A stretch of DNA of 64,000 nt from Prunella strophiata (lineage: Eukaryota; Chordata; Aves; Passeriformes; Prunellidae): positions 65,130,395-65,194,394 of the forward strand of contig JAZBQD010000014.1 in assembly GCA_036583965.1 (NCBI GenBank). Reading direction: 5' to 3'. The notes under the pieces were generated by a model. It did no database searches and had not been told where the DNA came from. It saw only the letters and a program-made list of their open reading frames with translations. Positions 34,111 to 47,400 of this stretch are shown here, one piece after another. The translations under genes were made by a program, and so were the position numbers. The stretch's first letter is position 1. Every line of letters begins with the position of its first letter.

Positions 34111-37100
34111 TCCTCCTCACGTGTTCCTGACAGAAATATCACTACCATCCTCAATACTCATGAGAGGGATTCATTAAAAGATAATTTGCAGATAGCTACA
34201 AGAAAATCTTACAGAAATCTAGTGAGTAAGTAAAAAACAAGTTTTCAAAAGGAATGGATTATTCCCATAGGATCATGTTTTAATATAGAAGCACTTGTTG
34301 GGAAAATGTAAAATGCTGATGCAAAATCTGGTTACCTTTGTACACTGATTCAAATGCAAGTTGTAGCTAGGAATAAAAAAAAAAAAAAATAGAAAGAGAT
34401 GTGTTAATTTTTCCCTCCTGTTTTTTTCAGAGATAGAAACCTTCTTCAGGGGAAAAATTTTATGTAGAGTAAAACCAAAAGGTCAACTGTAACATCAAAA
34501 GAACTATTTTCTCTAGGGCAAAGACTGCTTAATAAAAAACAGAGATAGAAACCACAGCAGTGAATTCTGAGCAGATGGGAAAACAGAGATATGCTACTTT
34601 TTCTTTCTTCCTTTTTTTTGGTTTTTTTTATATGCACTGTCTTTCCAGTTCAAAAATTCAATCACTAAAATCTTGATCAATCAGCAGGTGTTAATTTTAC
34701 CCTGTGACTGGTTTCTGAGGCTCTTCTTCTGAGCATACTCTAGACCTGAAACTGTTCACACTGAAATAAAAGCAAAATGTGACCAGTCACCTCAGTGGCA
34801 GGAGGTGAGTGGCTCTATTTTATATTGCTGCCCTTCTTTTTGACAACAGTGCATTTTAAGCACATTAGTTAAACTCACTATGAAGTGGCAATTATTGCCC
34901 AGGGCTTTGCATTTGGCTTCAAAGGAAAGAAAAATGGTGATGTAGAACCCGAATCTGGCTTTGCTGCAAAACAAAGTGACATTTTTGAGTGATCTTTTCT
35001 TAAGCCTGTGTGTGGCTCCCAGGAAGGGTCATCCCTCTGGGCACCCAGAGAAACCAAGGCCCATTTTGGTGCAGCCTGTTCCCTTTTTGTGAGGCATTGG
35101 CTGTTGGCTGATCACTCAGTGTAATCCAGAAGGATCCCTTGTGCTTTCCCAAGGCTGAACATTTGCTGTCACATTTCAGTGTCTCTAGTGGAAGCTGTGC
35201 AGATAAAGGTCATCATGCTGATGGTTACAGGCATGTCACTCCTGCCTGAGTGAGTGGCTGGGGGTGCGGCAGAAGGAAAGCACAGGGGATGCAGAGGATG
35301 GTTTGGGGAGGGGAGGTGGAGGCAAATCCAAGCAGATGAGGTGCAATGCACTGCAGATCATCTGGTTCTGCTCAAGTTTTCTTTCACATCTCTGTTGCTG
35401 TCTGCAGGAATCCACCAAGTTAAAGAGAACCAGAGAGAGAATGCAGGAGAATCTGACTATGCTGATGCTGTCGAACATTTGCAGGAGGGAGAGGAACTGC
35501 TTTTCTCCACAAGTCCTTTAGCCACAGCCTTGATGGGTGCTCTGGGATAAACACAAACAGAAATCCAGCTACAGCATAATGTATGGGTAATTTTACCCAT
35601 GTTTCTCCTTGTTGAGGTCTAACTGTGCTCTTCATCATGAAGAGATGACAAGATGTGAAGCGAGGATGTTTCAGACTGTTGCTTGTGTTCTTGAGGACTT
35701 TATTTTATTTTAAAAATTATTTCCAGTATCTTTCTCTCATTTGTGTAACAAGCTTTTGGCTATGTTTAATTGCATAAAGATTCATCTTCAGGTTTGGTTT
35801 ATAGCTACTGAGAAGGTCCACTCCTGAAGGGGAGGTTGCAGGCTCACAGCAGATGTAGGGCAGTGCTTGGGTTAAGCTCACAAGAAATTAGGAGACACTA
35901 TGATAGAGTGGACTGGACTGTGATTAAACAGAGCTGAAACTTGCAGAGATACAGAGGCAGCATGAAACTGGGATCCCAGATCTTGTGAGCAGTAGGTTGA
36001 GCACGTCCCTGTGCTAACTCAGCAATAGCACTCTCTTGCTGCTACCCTCTTGGATGAAGTGTGGCTTATTCTCTTAATTGCACTGTACTAGATATAAATA
36101 AATCAGCCATAGAGAAATTGGTTCTGCATATTAGTCACTGGCTGGATGAAGTGCTCAAGTCCTGTTAATACAAAGTGTCAACAGAATGAGTATTCTATCA
36201 CCAGTTTAATTCACATGCTTCAAAATGAAATTACAAAGAAACATTTAAGTTTTTATTCAGATCAAAAGGTCAAAATTAACCTTCACTGGTTACTTACCAG
36301 GTTTGCCATTCCTAAATTTACTTGAATATAAAGAATTGATTTCTTTTCAGCAGCATGAAGGACTAAGAGACTATAGCAGTGGAAGGAGAGAGCTGCAGTA
36401 CCCGTTTGGGAGTGGGAATTCAGGGGGGTGCTGCATGCAGCTACTGAAGCACATTTGTGTTTGTATAGGACAGGTGGCAGGAAAAGTGGAGAACTCATCC
36501 TTGGAGCAGGGGATGTAGAGCACAGGACTCCTGTCACCCAACTGGGTGCTTCCCAAACCAAGTGATTTAGAGAAAGCAGAAAGATTTGCCTTTTGGATCT
36601 TTCTTTCTTTGGCAGGAGCAGGGGATGCGCTCTGGGACACCTTTATATGGGGCCCTCCAGGGAGCTCACATCCCTACAGGCTTAGGAGAGCCAATGATGG
36701 TGATTTCTGTCTTTGGGGGCAAAATCTCACACAAAGCAGTGTGTGTGTGTGGATGTTTGGCAGGTTAATGGCACCTTACCATCTCTCCAAAGAGCAGCTG
36801 CCCATCAGCAGCTCTGGTGACACCTCATTCCTCTGAAGACATCACATGCAAATGACAACACACATTCATCAGAAGCTTTAAAGTTTTTTTGGCCCTCTGC
36901 AGTACTGCTGAGTTTATTTTCTGTTCTAACCAACTGCAGCTTGTGATTCCCATTGGACCCCCAAAAACATGTGAGCCACCCTAGGGGTCTAGTGCCTTGT
37001 CCCCCAGGCAGTGGGCTGGAAGGACCTCCTTGTGGGAAGAAACAAATTTTCTCTCCTCCAAACCTCTTCTGCTACACTTCAATTCAATTCTGGCCCTGTC

Positions 37101-37139
37101 AGTATAAATAAGAAGGCAGCTTCCCCTCAGAGAAGTGTT
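34111..37139. other. Non-coding stretch, nothing recognised
   Basis: Includes a 14-base A run near 34376-34389 and a short GT run at 36739-36752. Frames such as 35254-35550 show no recognisable domain. Confidence 0.5.
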
Positions 37140-37370
37140 CAAAGCTTCACATAAAGTGTGTTAATTTTTGTCCTGTGGAGCTGTGTGTGGCAGATATGAG
37201 CTGCAGCCTGTACAAAGGCACCGCGCCGTGAGAAACCACAGCGAGGGCTCCCGGAGCACAACATCTGCTGGGGGAGGCTGCAGTGATTAGAAAAAGGCTG
37301 TCTTATTGCCAGAATCAAATTATCTGAAGGTGTCCTGCTGGTAAGCATCAAGTACAAGCTGTACTGAGAT
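37140..37370. promoter_or_regulatory. Possible conserved non-coding element
   Basis: A repeat-free block with a local CpG cluster (CACCGCGCCGTGAG, CAGCGAGG, CCCGGAG at 37219-37255) followed by AT-rich sites such as GTGATTAGAAAAAGG and AAATTATCTG. Enhancer status is inference. Confidence 0.27.
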
Positions 37371-39127
37371 CTAAATTGGTGAGTACAAGAAAGGTACTAT
37401 TAGATCTTTAAATCCCTCTTTGGGTTATGTTGGGTTTTGTCAATATTCTCATCTAAAACCTAATGCAACATGTCTCAAGATGCAGGCCACAGCTGAAACA
37501 AATTTTATTTTCACTTGTACACATTAATATTCTGTTCCCCAGTTTTGAGGAAGGTTTCCCATCAGGGTTTTCCCTTAGGAGTTTGAAGGGCTTTGGTGAG
37601 AAGTAGAAATCGATGGCTCACTTGTCCTAGCTGGTCCCTGTCTTTCTTAAAAATAATCTCTTCTAGTTGTGGGGGAGAAAATCCTTCACAGGACAGTAGT
37701 CAAGATAACTGTAGCTGAAAATTAAGCTTGCAGGGAATTGGAATGGGATTCTGTGGGATGATCTTTGCCATCCAAGGGATCAGGCCAGTTAGGTGTTACC
37801 TTCATCCCAGCTGAGATGAAGTCTCTGGCTGTGTGGATGCTCCCCTTCTGCTCTCAATGCTCTTCTCTGACAGTCTGTGTGAATTGATTTTCCTTTGCTT
37901 TGCAGCAGATGAAATTTAACTCCTGGGTGTCAGCTGAAGAACAGTAACCTCAGCTGCTTCAAATCCAACAGTTAAGGTGGTCATCATTCCCCATTTCACT
38001 ATCCATACAACTATCAGAAAAACACAGAAATGTCATATTTTGAAGGTATACCTAAGTTTTTAGCAGAGGATAAGGCATCACTGACAGTGGTAGGTGAATT
38101 TACTCCTCCTGCTAGGAATTCACTGCTATCTCCCTTGCATATCCCAATAATCAGCTGGGATAATCTAAACCTTATTCTCTCACCCACAATTATGCATCCT
38201 CTATATTACCCTCCTGCTGCTGTGTTTGCACACCTGTAGCACCTGGACTCTTGTTAGAGACAGCAACTTCATTCCTACAGAAACTTTGCAAAAATAGTAA
38301 AAATTATTATTTCCTTTTCATCCTTGATTCCAAATCTTTTAGATCACTGTAAATTGGACATTTGTCTCCCTTGGCTGGTAAGGATGACTGCTCCATTGCA
38401 GGTTTTCCTCTGGGGAAATTTATGGAAAGATTTAAATATGAAGTGAATGGTCCCCTTTAAAGTTGCATATGTTAAAGGAATGTGACTTATGAATCCTGTT
38501 AGCAGTAATGGCTGCATAAGAATATCAAACACTTAGTCAAATCAAGATTTTGCTGTGATGCATCTTGCACTAGAAGGGTTGCTATAAATTTTTGAACTGT
38601 GCCAAACATTTTTATGTACCTTGAGTATGCAGGCTATGTTTGATGTTTATAGAAGTTGATCCTGTTTTGCTTTTGTTGCTGACTACTGGAGAAACATGTG
38701 CACATGTTTGTGTAGCTGAACAGAGTTAAAACTCATCTGGTTTGCAGCCTCAAGAACAGAGAATGCTGCTGCCTGCAATAAAAACAGGAGATAATATTAA
38801 ACCATCAACCTGCAAATAAACCATCAACCTTGTGTTGGGAAGTGACCAGTATTAATTTCATAATTTCTAGTGGCCAGCATAGGTGACACCTGGATAGAGC
38901 AGATTCAGTGAAGAGTAGTTACATACTTGAAAATTGCCTGTATGAAATATTTATATAAAACTTTGCTTTGTGCAGTGAATATTTGAACAATTAAAAATCT
39001 GTTCACTGCTGCTTTCTGGCCTTGGGCTAAGCTGAGGGGCTGGCTTGAGGATGGTGGTGGTTGTAGGCTGCCAGCTGAATGGTTCCTGTGGGATCATGCT
39101 GGGACAGATGGGAAGATCAGCAAGCCC
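37371..39127. other. Non-coding stretch, nothing recognised
   Basis: AT-rich single-copy DNA. A 14-base motif, AAACCATCAACCTG or close variant, occurs twice near 38800 and 38818, a small local duplication. No gene is recognised. Confidence 0.5.
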
Positions 39128-39133
39128 AGAGGA

Positions 39134-39299
39134 TGTCATGGTTTAACCCCAGCCAACAACTCAACCCCACACAGCCACTCACTCCCTTCCAGTGGGACTG
39201 GGGAGAGAACTGGAAGGGTAAGAGTGAGAAAACCCATAGTGTAAGAAAAATTTATTGATTGAAATTAATCAAATCAAGTTATAAAATTTGGAGTCTACA
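39134..39299 (-). mobile_element. Endogenous retrovirus LTR fragment, family C
   Basis: The minus strand ends in GGGGTTAAACCATGACA (terminal CA at 39134), preceded by a stretch resembling the well-known bird LTR tail with GGCTGTGTGG and TTGTTGGCTGGGG. A minus-strand AATAAA lies at about 39250-39255, roughly 115 bp from the LTR end. A TATA-like TTTTATAA on minus lies at about 39279. A possible start is TGTAGACTCC at 39299, but the flanks (AGAGGA left, AGAGAC right) do not form an exact duplication, so the copy may be truncated at its U3 end and the right edge is uncertain. It is unrelated to families A and B here. Confidence 0.6.
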
Positions 39300-40260
39300 A
39301 GAGACCTGGAGAGGAACTTCTTACAAGGACATGTAGTCACAGAATAAGAGACAATTTGCTTTAAAATAGCAAAATTTTGCCTGTGCAGATTCCTGTGACT
39401 CATGATTCTTTTGTGGGTTGTCTTTGAAGAAAAATCTTTGTTTTAATGTCATAATAATTTCTTGAGTGCAGCAGAGATTTTAGGGTTTCTGCAAATTGTG
39501 GGAGCACCAGAGCACCCCAAGGGCTCAGCCTGCCCCTCAGCACTTTTCTGAGCTGGGGCAAAAGTCTGCAGGTCTGTTTGAATGTTGACTCAAAATTCCT
39601 CTCTTAATGATGAGGCCACTTCACAATGCACCAGTGATATGGATACTCTTGTGACTAAATCTGAAAGAGGTTTTAAAACAAATTCTCCAACACAACATTA
39701 AAAAAACACAGAGGGGATGCAGGGGACTGTGATTACACCTTTTTGTTCATTTTTTGCAGCAGGGCTAAAGAGTTTAGTTTCTTTCAGGTTGCCCACTTGA
39801 ATCCTGCTGAATCAGGACAGAAAATTACTGAATGCATGAGAGGAGAGCAGTAATCACTTGGGGTCAGTGAGCTATAGATTGCAATACTTGGCAGAGTTAT
39901 TGCGCTTGCCTGTGAGCTGCAGCTGTGTCCCTGCTGTACCTGCCAGGAGAGCAGGGAGAGGCTGCTCTGCTTTTCTCTCCCTTGGCCTTCTCCTCTGTGC
40001 TCTCTGGGTCATCAGCCTTCCCACCTGTTGCAGCCTTTCCCTGCTGCATTAATGATTATTTTTGATCAAAGAGATCAGAGTTATTTTTCCCAGGTGTCAC
40101 TTTAGTTCATATCAGGCTGCTGATTATTGCAACTCACTGAGGTGATGAAAATAATCATCCAGATCATGAAGCTTAGACATAGGAAACCTGACTAGCCAAG
40201 GTAACCAGATTTATTTGATCTGATGCTTGATTTTTTTTGCCTCTGTCTCTGCATTCTTTG
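39300..40260. other. Non-coding stretch, nothing recognised
   Basis: No recognisable gene or repeat. It could include more of the LTR fragment to its left. Confidence 0.45.
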
Positions 40261-40440
40261 AGGTATTTTACTTTGGCTTCCCCAAGGCAATAAACCAATA
40301 ATTCAATGACAGCTGCCCAATCTTACTCCTTGTTTTTTAAGCTTCTGGATAGGTATTTTACTTTGGCTTCCCCAAGGCAATAAACCAATAATTCAATGAC
40401 AGCTGCCCAATGTTACTCCTTGTTTTTTAAGCTTCTGGAT
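40261..40440. repeat. Tandem duplication of a 90-bp unit
   Basis: Bases 40261-40350 are repeated directly as 40351-40440, beginning AGGTATTTTACTTTGGC and ending GCTTCTGGAT. By eye the copies differ at one position (C at 40322, G at 40412). The near identity means a very recent duplication or an assembly error. Confidence 0.96.
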
Positions 40441-40454
40441 ACTGGACTTGAATT

Positions 40455-40580
40455 TTGAGGACCTGTTTTCAAGTACTGGCATGTATTTTCTGTATGCCCC
40501 TGGGCAGTCTCCTTCACTTCTCAGAATAGTCATGGTTTTGTAAAAGGGCTCAATGTCCTTTATGCAGGACCACTTTGCCA
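40455..40580 (+). mobile_element. Possible MIR relic
   Basis: A degenerate run containing 'cccctgggcagtctccttcac' character (about 40497-40518) followed by a TTTTGTAAA-like block fits the MIR core order but is weak. The exact extent cannot be set by eye. Confidence 0.28.
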
Positions 40581-40859
40581 TCTCCAGTGTGCCAGGTGTT
40601 TTGACAGACCACTAATTCAATAATGAGAGGGAGGAGAAATAAAGGTAACTGACCCATGCACAAAGATGAACATAAAGCCAAAAAAAGGGAGATCTTGATG
40701 GACTGGATTCAAACTCTGCCTCCTTACCAAGGAAGACTTGTGTGAGCAGAGGTTCATTCCATGATGAGTGAGCCCCAGGCTGCCACTCACCATGGGAGAT
40801 GGGACTCTGGCTCCCTAAAACCATTAATTAGTTGGAATTGAGGCTCTCACTGTTGCGAC
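40581..40859. other. Non-coding stretch, nothing recognised
   Basis: Short spacer without recognisable features. Confidence 0.5.
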
Positions 40860-41200
40860 CATGACTCAGTCTATAACAGCAGTGGGAACTTTCAAAGTCA
40901 ACTTTATGACCATACACTGCCAGCCTGCTTATTAATGATATGCAAATTATAGAAGTTCAAACATTTGCATTTAATGCTCATAGCTGTTTCTTTGATTGCT
41001 AATGATGTTGATTCACGAAGAAAAGGCTTTCTAAAATAAAGAGACTATTTCATGTACCACACCAAAAGCAAATGAAAGGATGTTGCATACTGCATTTTTT
41101 TGGTCACATTAAGCCCTGTCCAAACACCTCAGGACTCATAAATTAGGTGGAAATGAAATGTGATTTACCAGCTAATGAGATAGGCTTTTAATTTTTAAAC
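40860..41200. promoter_or_regulatory. Possible enhancer-like element with inverted octamer pair
   Basis: An exact POU octamer, ATGCAAAT (40940-40947), faces an exact reverse copy, ATTTGCAT (40963-40970), 15 bases apart. Near it are TATTAATGATATG, GCTAATGATG and a CpG in GATTCACGAAG. Octamers bind OCT/POU factors and are common in neural enhancers. Two exact 8-mers so close are unlikely but not impossible by chance in AT-rich DNA. Confidence 0.33.
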
Positions 41201-43094
41201 AGAATTATAACTTAGAGTAAACAATAAACATGCATATTTAGTCATGAACTCCTGTCCTGAATTTTACTGCATGGTTGTAACAGATTTTTATTATTTATTC
41301 ATGTTACAAGATCAACCCAGCCATTGCCCAACTCTAAAAAACTCATTCCTGGAGCAAGTTTTCCACCTATAAACTTATGGTGTGAATTACATTTGCTACC
41401 CATCCTTGCAACCACACACCCTATGAGCATGAAAGACAAGATGCCAAGCCTCTGACATAGGAAAAGGTCCTCAGAATTTGTTACAAAGGACTTTTTTTCC
41501 CTTCAATTGCTTTTTCAGACAAGGAAACATCACTTGACTCTGTGCAGGGAAGTTGTTCACAGGGTTGAATTCATCTAGTCTGTTCATCTGCTTTCCAGTG
41601 AAAGCCATAAAAGGAAAATTGCTATGTCTGAAACTGGAAAGATTGTGGCTTTGAAGTATCCACTTCCCTTTCATTCACCATAAAGGGAATGCAGGGATCT
41701 GGGTTAAACCCAGAAGAGATGGATCCAACCTTGGTGATGTCGAGGTTCAGCTCCTGATCTCTTCCTGACAGGTTTTTGGAGAGGTGTGATCCTACAGAAA
41801 CACAAGCTGCACTTGCAGCACTGTCTCATTTCTAGCATTTCTTCCTGGAGTTTGAGGCTCAGCATCAGTGCAGCAATGCAGTTTGGCCTTATGAATGATT
41901 TAGGCAATTGAGTGTCTGATTGGTAACTCCATTATTTACTGGTTATAAAGATGTCAGCTATCCAAAATGTGCCCTCAGACTTCTCATGTCTCTGGTTTAC
42001 AAGGAACCTGGCTAGTCTGGTGTGTGGGTACTTGCATACAAAGATGATGGCACAATGAATAATTAGAGAGAGAAGAAATTTCATTGAGATAAAGAATGTG
42101 AATTTTAAAAAGTAGAGAGAAAGCTCAACAAGACTGATCAGCAGACCTTGATGATTCAGCTAGGTCCAGTCCTACTTGAAATTTATATTTTCAGAGAAAC
42201 AGAGGAAAAGTTTATCCCCAGATAGTGTTATTTGGAACCTCTACAAACAATATTCTACAGCTGAAATAAAAAGATGACACTTGGGACTTTAAGTACTGAT
42301 GTTATTACCTGAGAAATGCAGCTACATCAGTTTTGTGCTATGTACAATACACAATTCTGCTTGGAAATTTAGAGATGTTTTGCACTTCATAATGTTGCCT
42401 TTGTCTCCTATGACACTTTCAATCTCTTTGTAACACCATATTTTGCTGTGGAAAGGCTAAAAAACTGCAACAATAAATATTAATAAATGGAAACTGGATT
42501 GGGAAAGTTGTCATGGCAGACAGCCAAGTTACAAAAGATTGTCTGCTTTGACTTTTACACAATGATACTGAGAAAGGTACAGTATAAACTATTTTCTTGC
42601 TAAAATTAAATAGTAATCAGAGTGTCTGCAGATAGAAAACACCATCAGGATTGACATGAATCTTGGGTTTGTTTTTTTTTTTTAATCTATCTTGGCAAAT
42701 ATGATTCAGAGAAATAATACCAGCAGTGCAAACAAGGAATGCAGAATAACATTTCTTCAGTGATTTTAAGCAGAGTTTTTATATAGAAGCTCTCAAAGGA
42801 GTTAGGATTCATAGGCAACCTCAGTAAGATGCATATTCTAGTGACAGCCAGCAAGATGCACCACTTTGCCATAGGAAAGGTGCTGTTTTTCTTTAGTAGA
42901 GGAAGAAGTTTACTGTGTTTTGGAGGAATTGACATGCTGAGATATGAGAGACTTCACCCTTCTGCTCCTCTTGAGGCATCCTTGGAAGAAGGGCCTGATT
43001 TGGATTTGTGGGTGGATGTACCTGTGACTCTCAATGTGCATGGTCAGGTGAGGTGCCAGCCCACTGCAGAGGCACCTGCTGTTCAGAAACTGCA
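41201..43094. other. Non-coding stretch, nothing recognised
   Basis: AT-rich DNA with a 13-base T run near 42671-42683. No gene, RNA or mobile element is supported. Confidence 0.5.
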
Positions 43095-43134
43095 ATGTAT
43101 GGATTGATTTGAACATGTATGGATTGATTTGAAC
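43095..43134. repeat. Tandem duplication of a 20-bp unit
   Basis: ATGTATGGATTGATTTGAAC occurs exactly twice, at 43095-43114 and 43115-43134. Confidence 0.95.
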
Positions 43135-46100
43135 AGTTCTGTAAGCAAAAACCTCTCAGACCAACTGGATGCACCTCTGGTTTGCATTAGAGTTAATGTT
43201 ATTTAAAGAGAGTGTAAACAACAGTGGGGTGGGAAAATGACTGCAAGTTAGGCCAACTTCAAAGTATATCTGCTTCTGCAGAACACAAAAATTTAAAGAA
43301 AATTGAAAGATCAGTTGTCAGAGATCCCTTTAAGTCACTGATGCTAGGATTCATGCCTTCTAAGAGGCAGCTCACAGTTCCAGACACTCCATCAGGATTC
43401 CTGCATGTGCAGCACAGCTTCATGTTACACCAGCAGTGGGGATTTAGACTGAGAGATGCTCCAGGCAGGAGACAACTTCTGTAGGCAGAACTGGACCCTG
43501 CTGATGGTACAATTAATGTGCAGTCAGTGGGAGCCAGCAACCTGGTCACAGGCATCCAGATCCACTTGAGATGCCCTAAGATGTCCAAGGTATCCATTGG
43601 CTTTTGTCAGGTGGCTGTGACCCAGGACCAGGAGGCCACCTCTGCATCTCTGGAGGAGCAGCTGTAAAGTTCTAAAGGGCAGCTCAAATCTACATCCCTG
43701 TGTGTGGGCACATGGCTGTGTTCAGAGAGTTATTGTCTGGGAAGCTGAGAAACCTCAGACTTGCTCTTAACCATAAACCCACAAGCTTTGAGGGCATCTT
43801 ACAAGGTGTGAGTTAGCTGGCTCTAATTCATATTTGCCCAGGTGCTGGTGGTTCTATAGGTGCATTTCTGTGCCAGCCTTGCCTTGCAGTCTGGGCTGAG
43901 GCTTCAGTCTGCCTCCTTGGGGCCAGGGCAAGGCACCAGAACCATTCTGACCGATCAGTATTGATGCACTTCTCTAAATCCTTGTAATAACTCAGGACAA
44001 GATTGTGTCCTGGTTCTGTGCAACCTGCCACAGGTTAGACTTAAAGAATAAGGACAGCTTTTCCAGTGTTTTCTATGTAGGAGTGAGTGGGGTGGGAAAT
44101 TATGGAATGTGGGGGAAAAATAAAGCAATTTACACCTAAGAGAAAAAGCAGTGGATGAAGTGATGTTTCTAAGCCTTAATCCCCCCACTGGAGCAGGGCA
44201 GCTGAATGCTAACCTATCTCTGGGGAGAATGGATGGAGCTGGTATTCCAAAGACACAACCCAGCCTTGGTGCACTATGTACAAGTTACCCTCACTGCTCT
44301 ATTCTGGCATTATTGACACTTTTAGAGATGTGTGTGTGTTTATTAACTTTGAAAACAGAGGCTATTAGTAACAAGAAAACATGTGTCATGCCACATGCTT
44401 TAATAATTGTGCTGGGCTGTTCTCACTTCACTGTAGTTTTTAAACCAGAGCTGTACCACTGCCCCTCCAAGACACAGAATTGTGTTGTGTTGGTGTGAGC
44501 CACTAATAGGATTCCAGGACAAAGCACTTTAATCCATTGCTAAGTAAGTGACAAGGTAGTAATATGGTTTGAGGACAGGACACAGCTAACATGCTACTTC
44601 TGCTCTTCAAAGACTTAGTTTTATAATCCTCTGCAAAAGTCTTTGTTCAGGTTTCTGGAAGTATTTTGTAACTGCCCACACCTGCCTTGAAATATTGTCT
44701 CAAGCCAATGTATCTGCTGTAAAATTCAGTCTATAATTAGTTATGCTTTGAGTCTCTGAATTACCATCTCATGCTGTGTTGTGTTGGAGCTGAAACTATC
44801 AGCTTTTATATTTCAGTAGGGTAATGGCCAATGCAATTTAAAGGACCAATAAAGTTGTCACCAGCAGATCAGTGGTTTTATCACCATCACTTGATAAAAC
44901 CCCTGAGTGTGCATATGACATCTGGTCAGGTATAGTGTGTCAGCCTCCTGTCTGAGTCAGGGATAATGGATACTTCCAGCCTCATTTCAACCCCACAAGT
45001 TTCAGTGCTTGTGTGGGAATACATTGCTGTGCTGTCTGGTGGTCCTGGTGTGGTGTTTGTGAGCTGGTGGATTCTCCTGGAGTTTAAGCCATTTGTGCTT
45101 AAGTAGTTGAGGATCTGCTGTGGTTGAGGACTTAACATTTTCCTCACCTTGGTAGTATACTGGGCTACTCAAACTGGATAGGTCTAATTCTTTTCTTTAC
45201 AAAGTAATAAATCAATATTTAGCTTTTTGGAGCACTTGGTTGGGAATTGTCTGAAATACTGCAGTGCTGATAGAATATAAATCTAAATAAGCCTAGGATC
45301 CCTTTATAATGGAAATAGAGTTTAAATACAGACTCATCAGTGCAGCCAAGGTTTGATTTGATGAGCTGCACCCTAAACTCTGCTGACTACACTTCAAAGG
45401 CCATGATGGGAATCTCAGACAATTTGCTTAGATGCTCAGCCCTGTGCTGTGGATGGTAATCCTAGGTGACACAGATCCTGTCATTGATAGGATTACCAGA
45501 CTGGAAGCTCCTTCTCCACCATTAACTCATTAAAATGGGACATTATTACTGCACTGCTTTATTTTGTGCTTCTGTTCAAAGAAGTTCTGCACACTTCTGG
45601 TTTTCCATAATAGTATCCATATGACCTGTCTGGATGCCAAGGCTCAGCCTAAAGAAGGCTTTGAATTCTGACCCAAAGCATTTTCAACCACAGTGCTGCT
45701 GAGTGTGGTTCTGAGTGGGATGCTCCACATCTTTCCTGCAGCCCAGTGAGGCTCACACAAGTGTCTCAAGCTGGGAAATGGAGATCTGGAGAATCCACTT
45801 TGCTGAGGTGTTGCCTTCACTTTCTGCTCAGTATGAGCAGCAGGGAAGGTGTGTGTGGTAAATGGGCAGAAAACCTGATCTAGAATGAAAAACCATGTGC
45901 TGGGGCAAGCTGGAATTACATCCTGTTTTATTACTCTGCCTCCAACACAATGGGAAATGGGGATATCCTGCTCTGAGTAAAACACAGCTTTGTCTTGTCC
46001 CTTGCCCAGGGACCCTGGCAGAGCCACAGGGTGGGTGACAATGAGCATCACTCTTCATGCTCACAGCTGTGGGTCTTTGCAGAGCCAGATCATGGACTGC

Positions 46101-47219
46101 CAACTCACTTCTTTTATGCAGTATAAATAATAAACTAAAAAGGCTGATGCTTTCACAAATGATTTAGAAACTTTATTCCCTTGTAGCTCAAAGAAAAGCA
46201 GGCTGTTAAATCACTGTATAACTCATGGAAATATTGTCCCTTTGACATTAGTCAGCTGTATTAAGTAAATATCCTGGAGGTGTTAGCCTTGAAGTCAATG
46301 GCACTTTGGCTTCTAAATGCCTTTGTGGGTCCATTGATACCAGATTTGCTGGAAGAGTTAATGTCTTCTACTATAGCAAATGATATCTGAGGGAAGGCTT
46401 TGGGGCATATAAACCATTCTTCAGGTCATCTGTATTGTGATTCTAAACCTTAGTTTCAAAGTGATGTACGAGCCCTTCAAAATGTCACTCAGGGAAAAGA
46501 TTTACAATGTCTGACTTCCCTGTCCCCCTCCCTTTTTAGTGCTGGTGTAAATCAGAAGTGGTTCAGGGGAACTAGAGTGTGTCAAACTGTCTGAGAGACA
46601 TGGGCAGGGCAGTATATTCTGGTGCTTGCATGGAGAGAGACAGTAACTCTTACTTCCTCAGTACATCTTGAAAGATGTTGGACAACCCTTAGCTCCCTGT
46701 CCTTTGCTTTTCTCTAGAGATCTCAAAATAGAGAAAAGCCTATAACTCAGGTAGAAAAAATGGGAAAAGTGCCCTTTGGCTGGAAGATGGAAGCTGAAGA
46801 ATTTTTTTTTAAATACTGTATGCTGCTAAGTAAAGCCATGGCTATTTTTACCAAATACTGGCTTTTTGGAAGCTTAATTATCTTCATTCTGTTCACAGAA
46901 ATCAAAATGATACTTGTTGGCAGGATGGACCTAAAATAAAATCTAGCTGCTCTACTGACAGCTGTGAAAGATTTAGATGAACCAACTTTTTTTCTTTTTT
47001 TACTTTTTTCTTTTCCCTTGAAGCAATTATAGATATGTTCTGTGACCTGCCCTTATCTTTCTCTGGCTTGTCTGTGTGCTGCAAGGCTTGTCACAGGCTG
47101 CGTGGGTCTCTGCTAGCTGTGCATGCACAGGCTGCAGGGGGAAATGCAAGCTCTGTGTCCTATCTTGTTGCCAGGGAACAGTGATGAAGAAATGCCTGAG
47201 CTAAACTCGAATTTTGGGT
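43135..47219. other. Non-coding stretch, nothing recognised
   Basis: About 4 kb with scattered short frames (up to 135 codons, 45644-46051 minus) that show no family features. No mobile element is recognised. Confidence 0.5.
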
Positions 47220-47400
47220 CTTTGCAATGAGCTGCTTATGTGACCTTGGGCAAGGAATTTGTGTGGGGTGAGATTCCTCTCTTCCACTGTCAGGCTCTCT
47301 GTAGTTAAAACTTCAGTTTGGTGGGGGACTCTGCCTATGGGAGGGGGAGAGAGAGGGAAACTGAGTCACTGTTTTAGACATTTGTCTAAAAATGGGACAA
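47220..47400 (+). mobile_element. Possible MIR relic
   Basis: The run TGTGACCTTGGGCAAG (47240-47255) is close to the most conserved part of MIR, and AAAAATGGGAC about 135 bases on could be the later 'taaaatggg' block. The spacing is larger than in the consensus and the rest is poorly matched, so only the core is moderately convincing. Confidence 0.42.
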
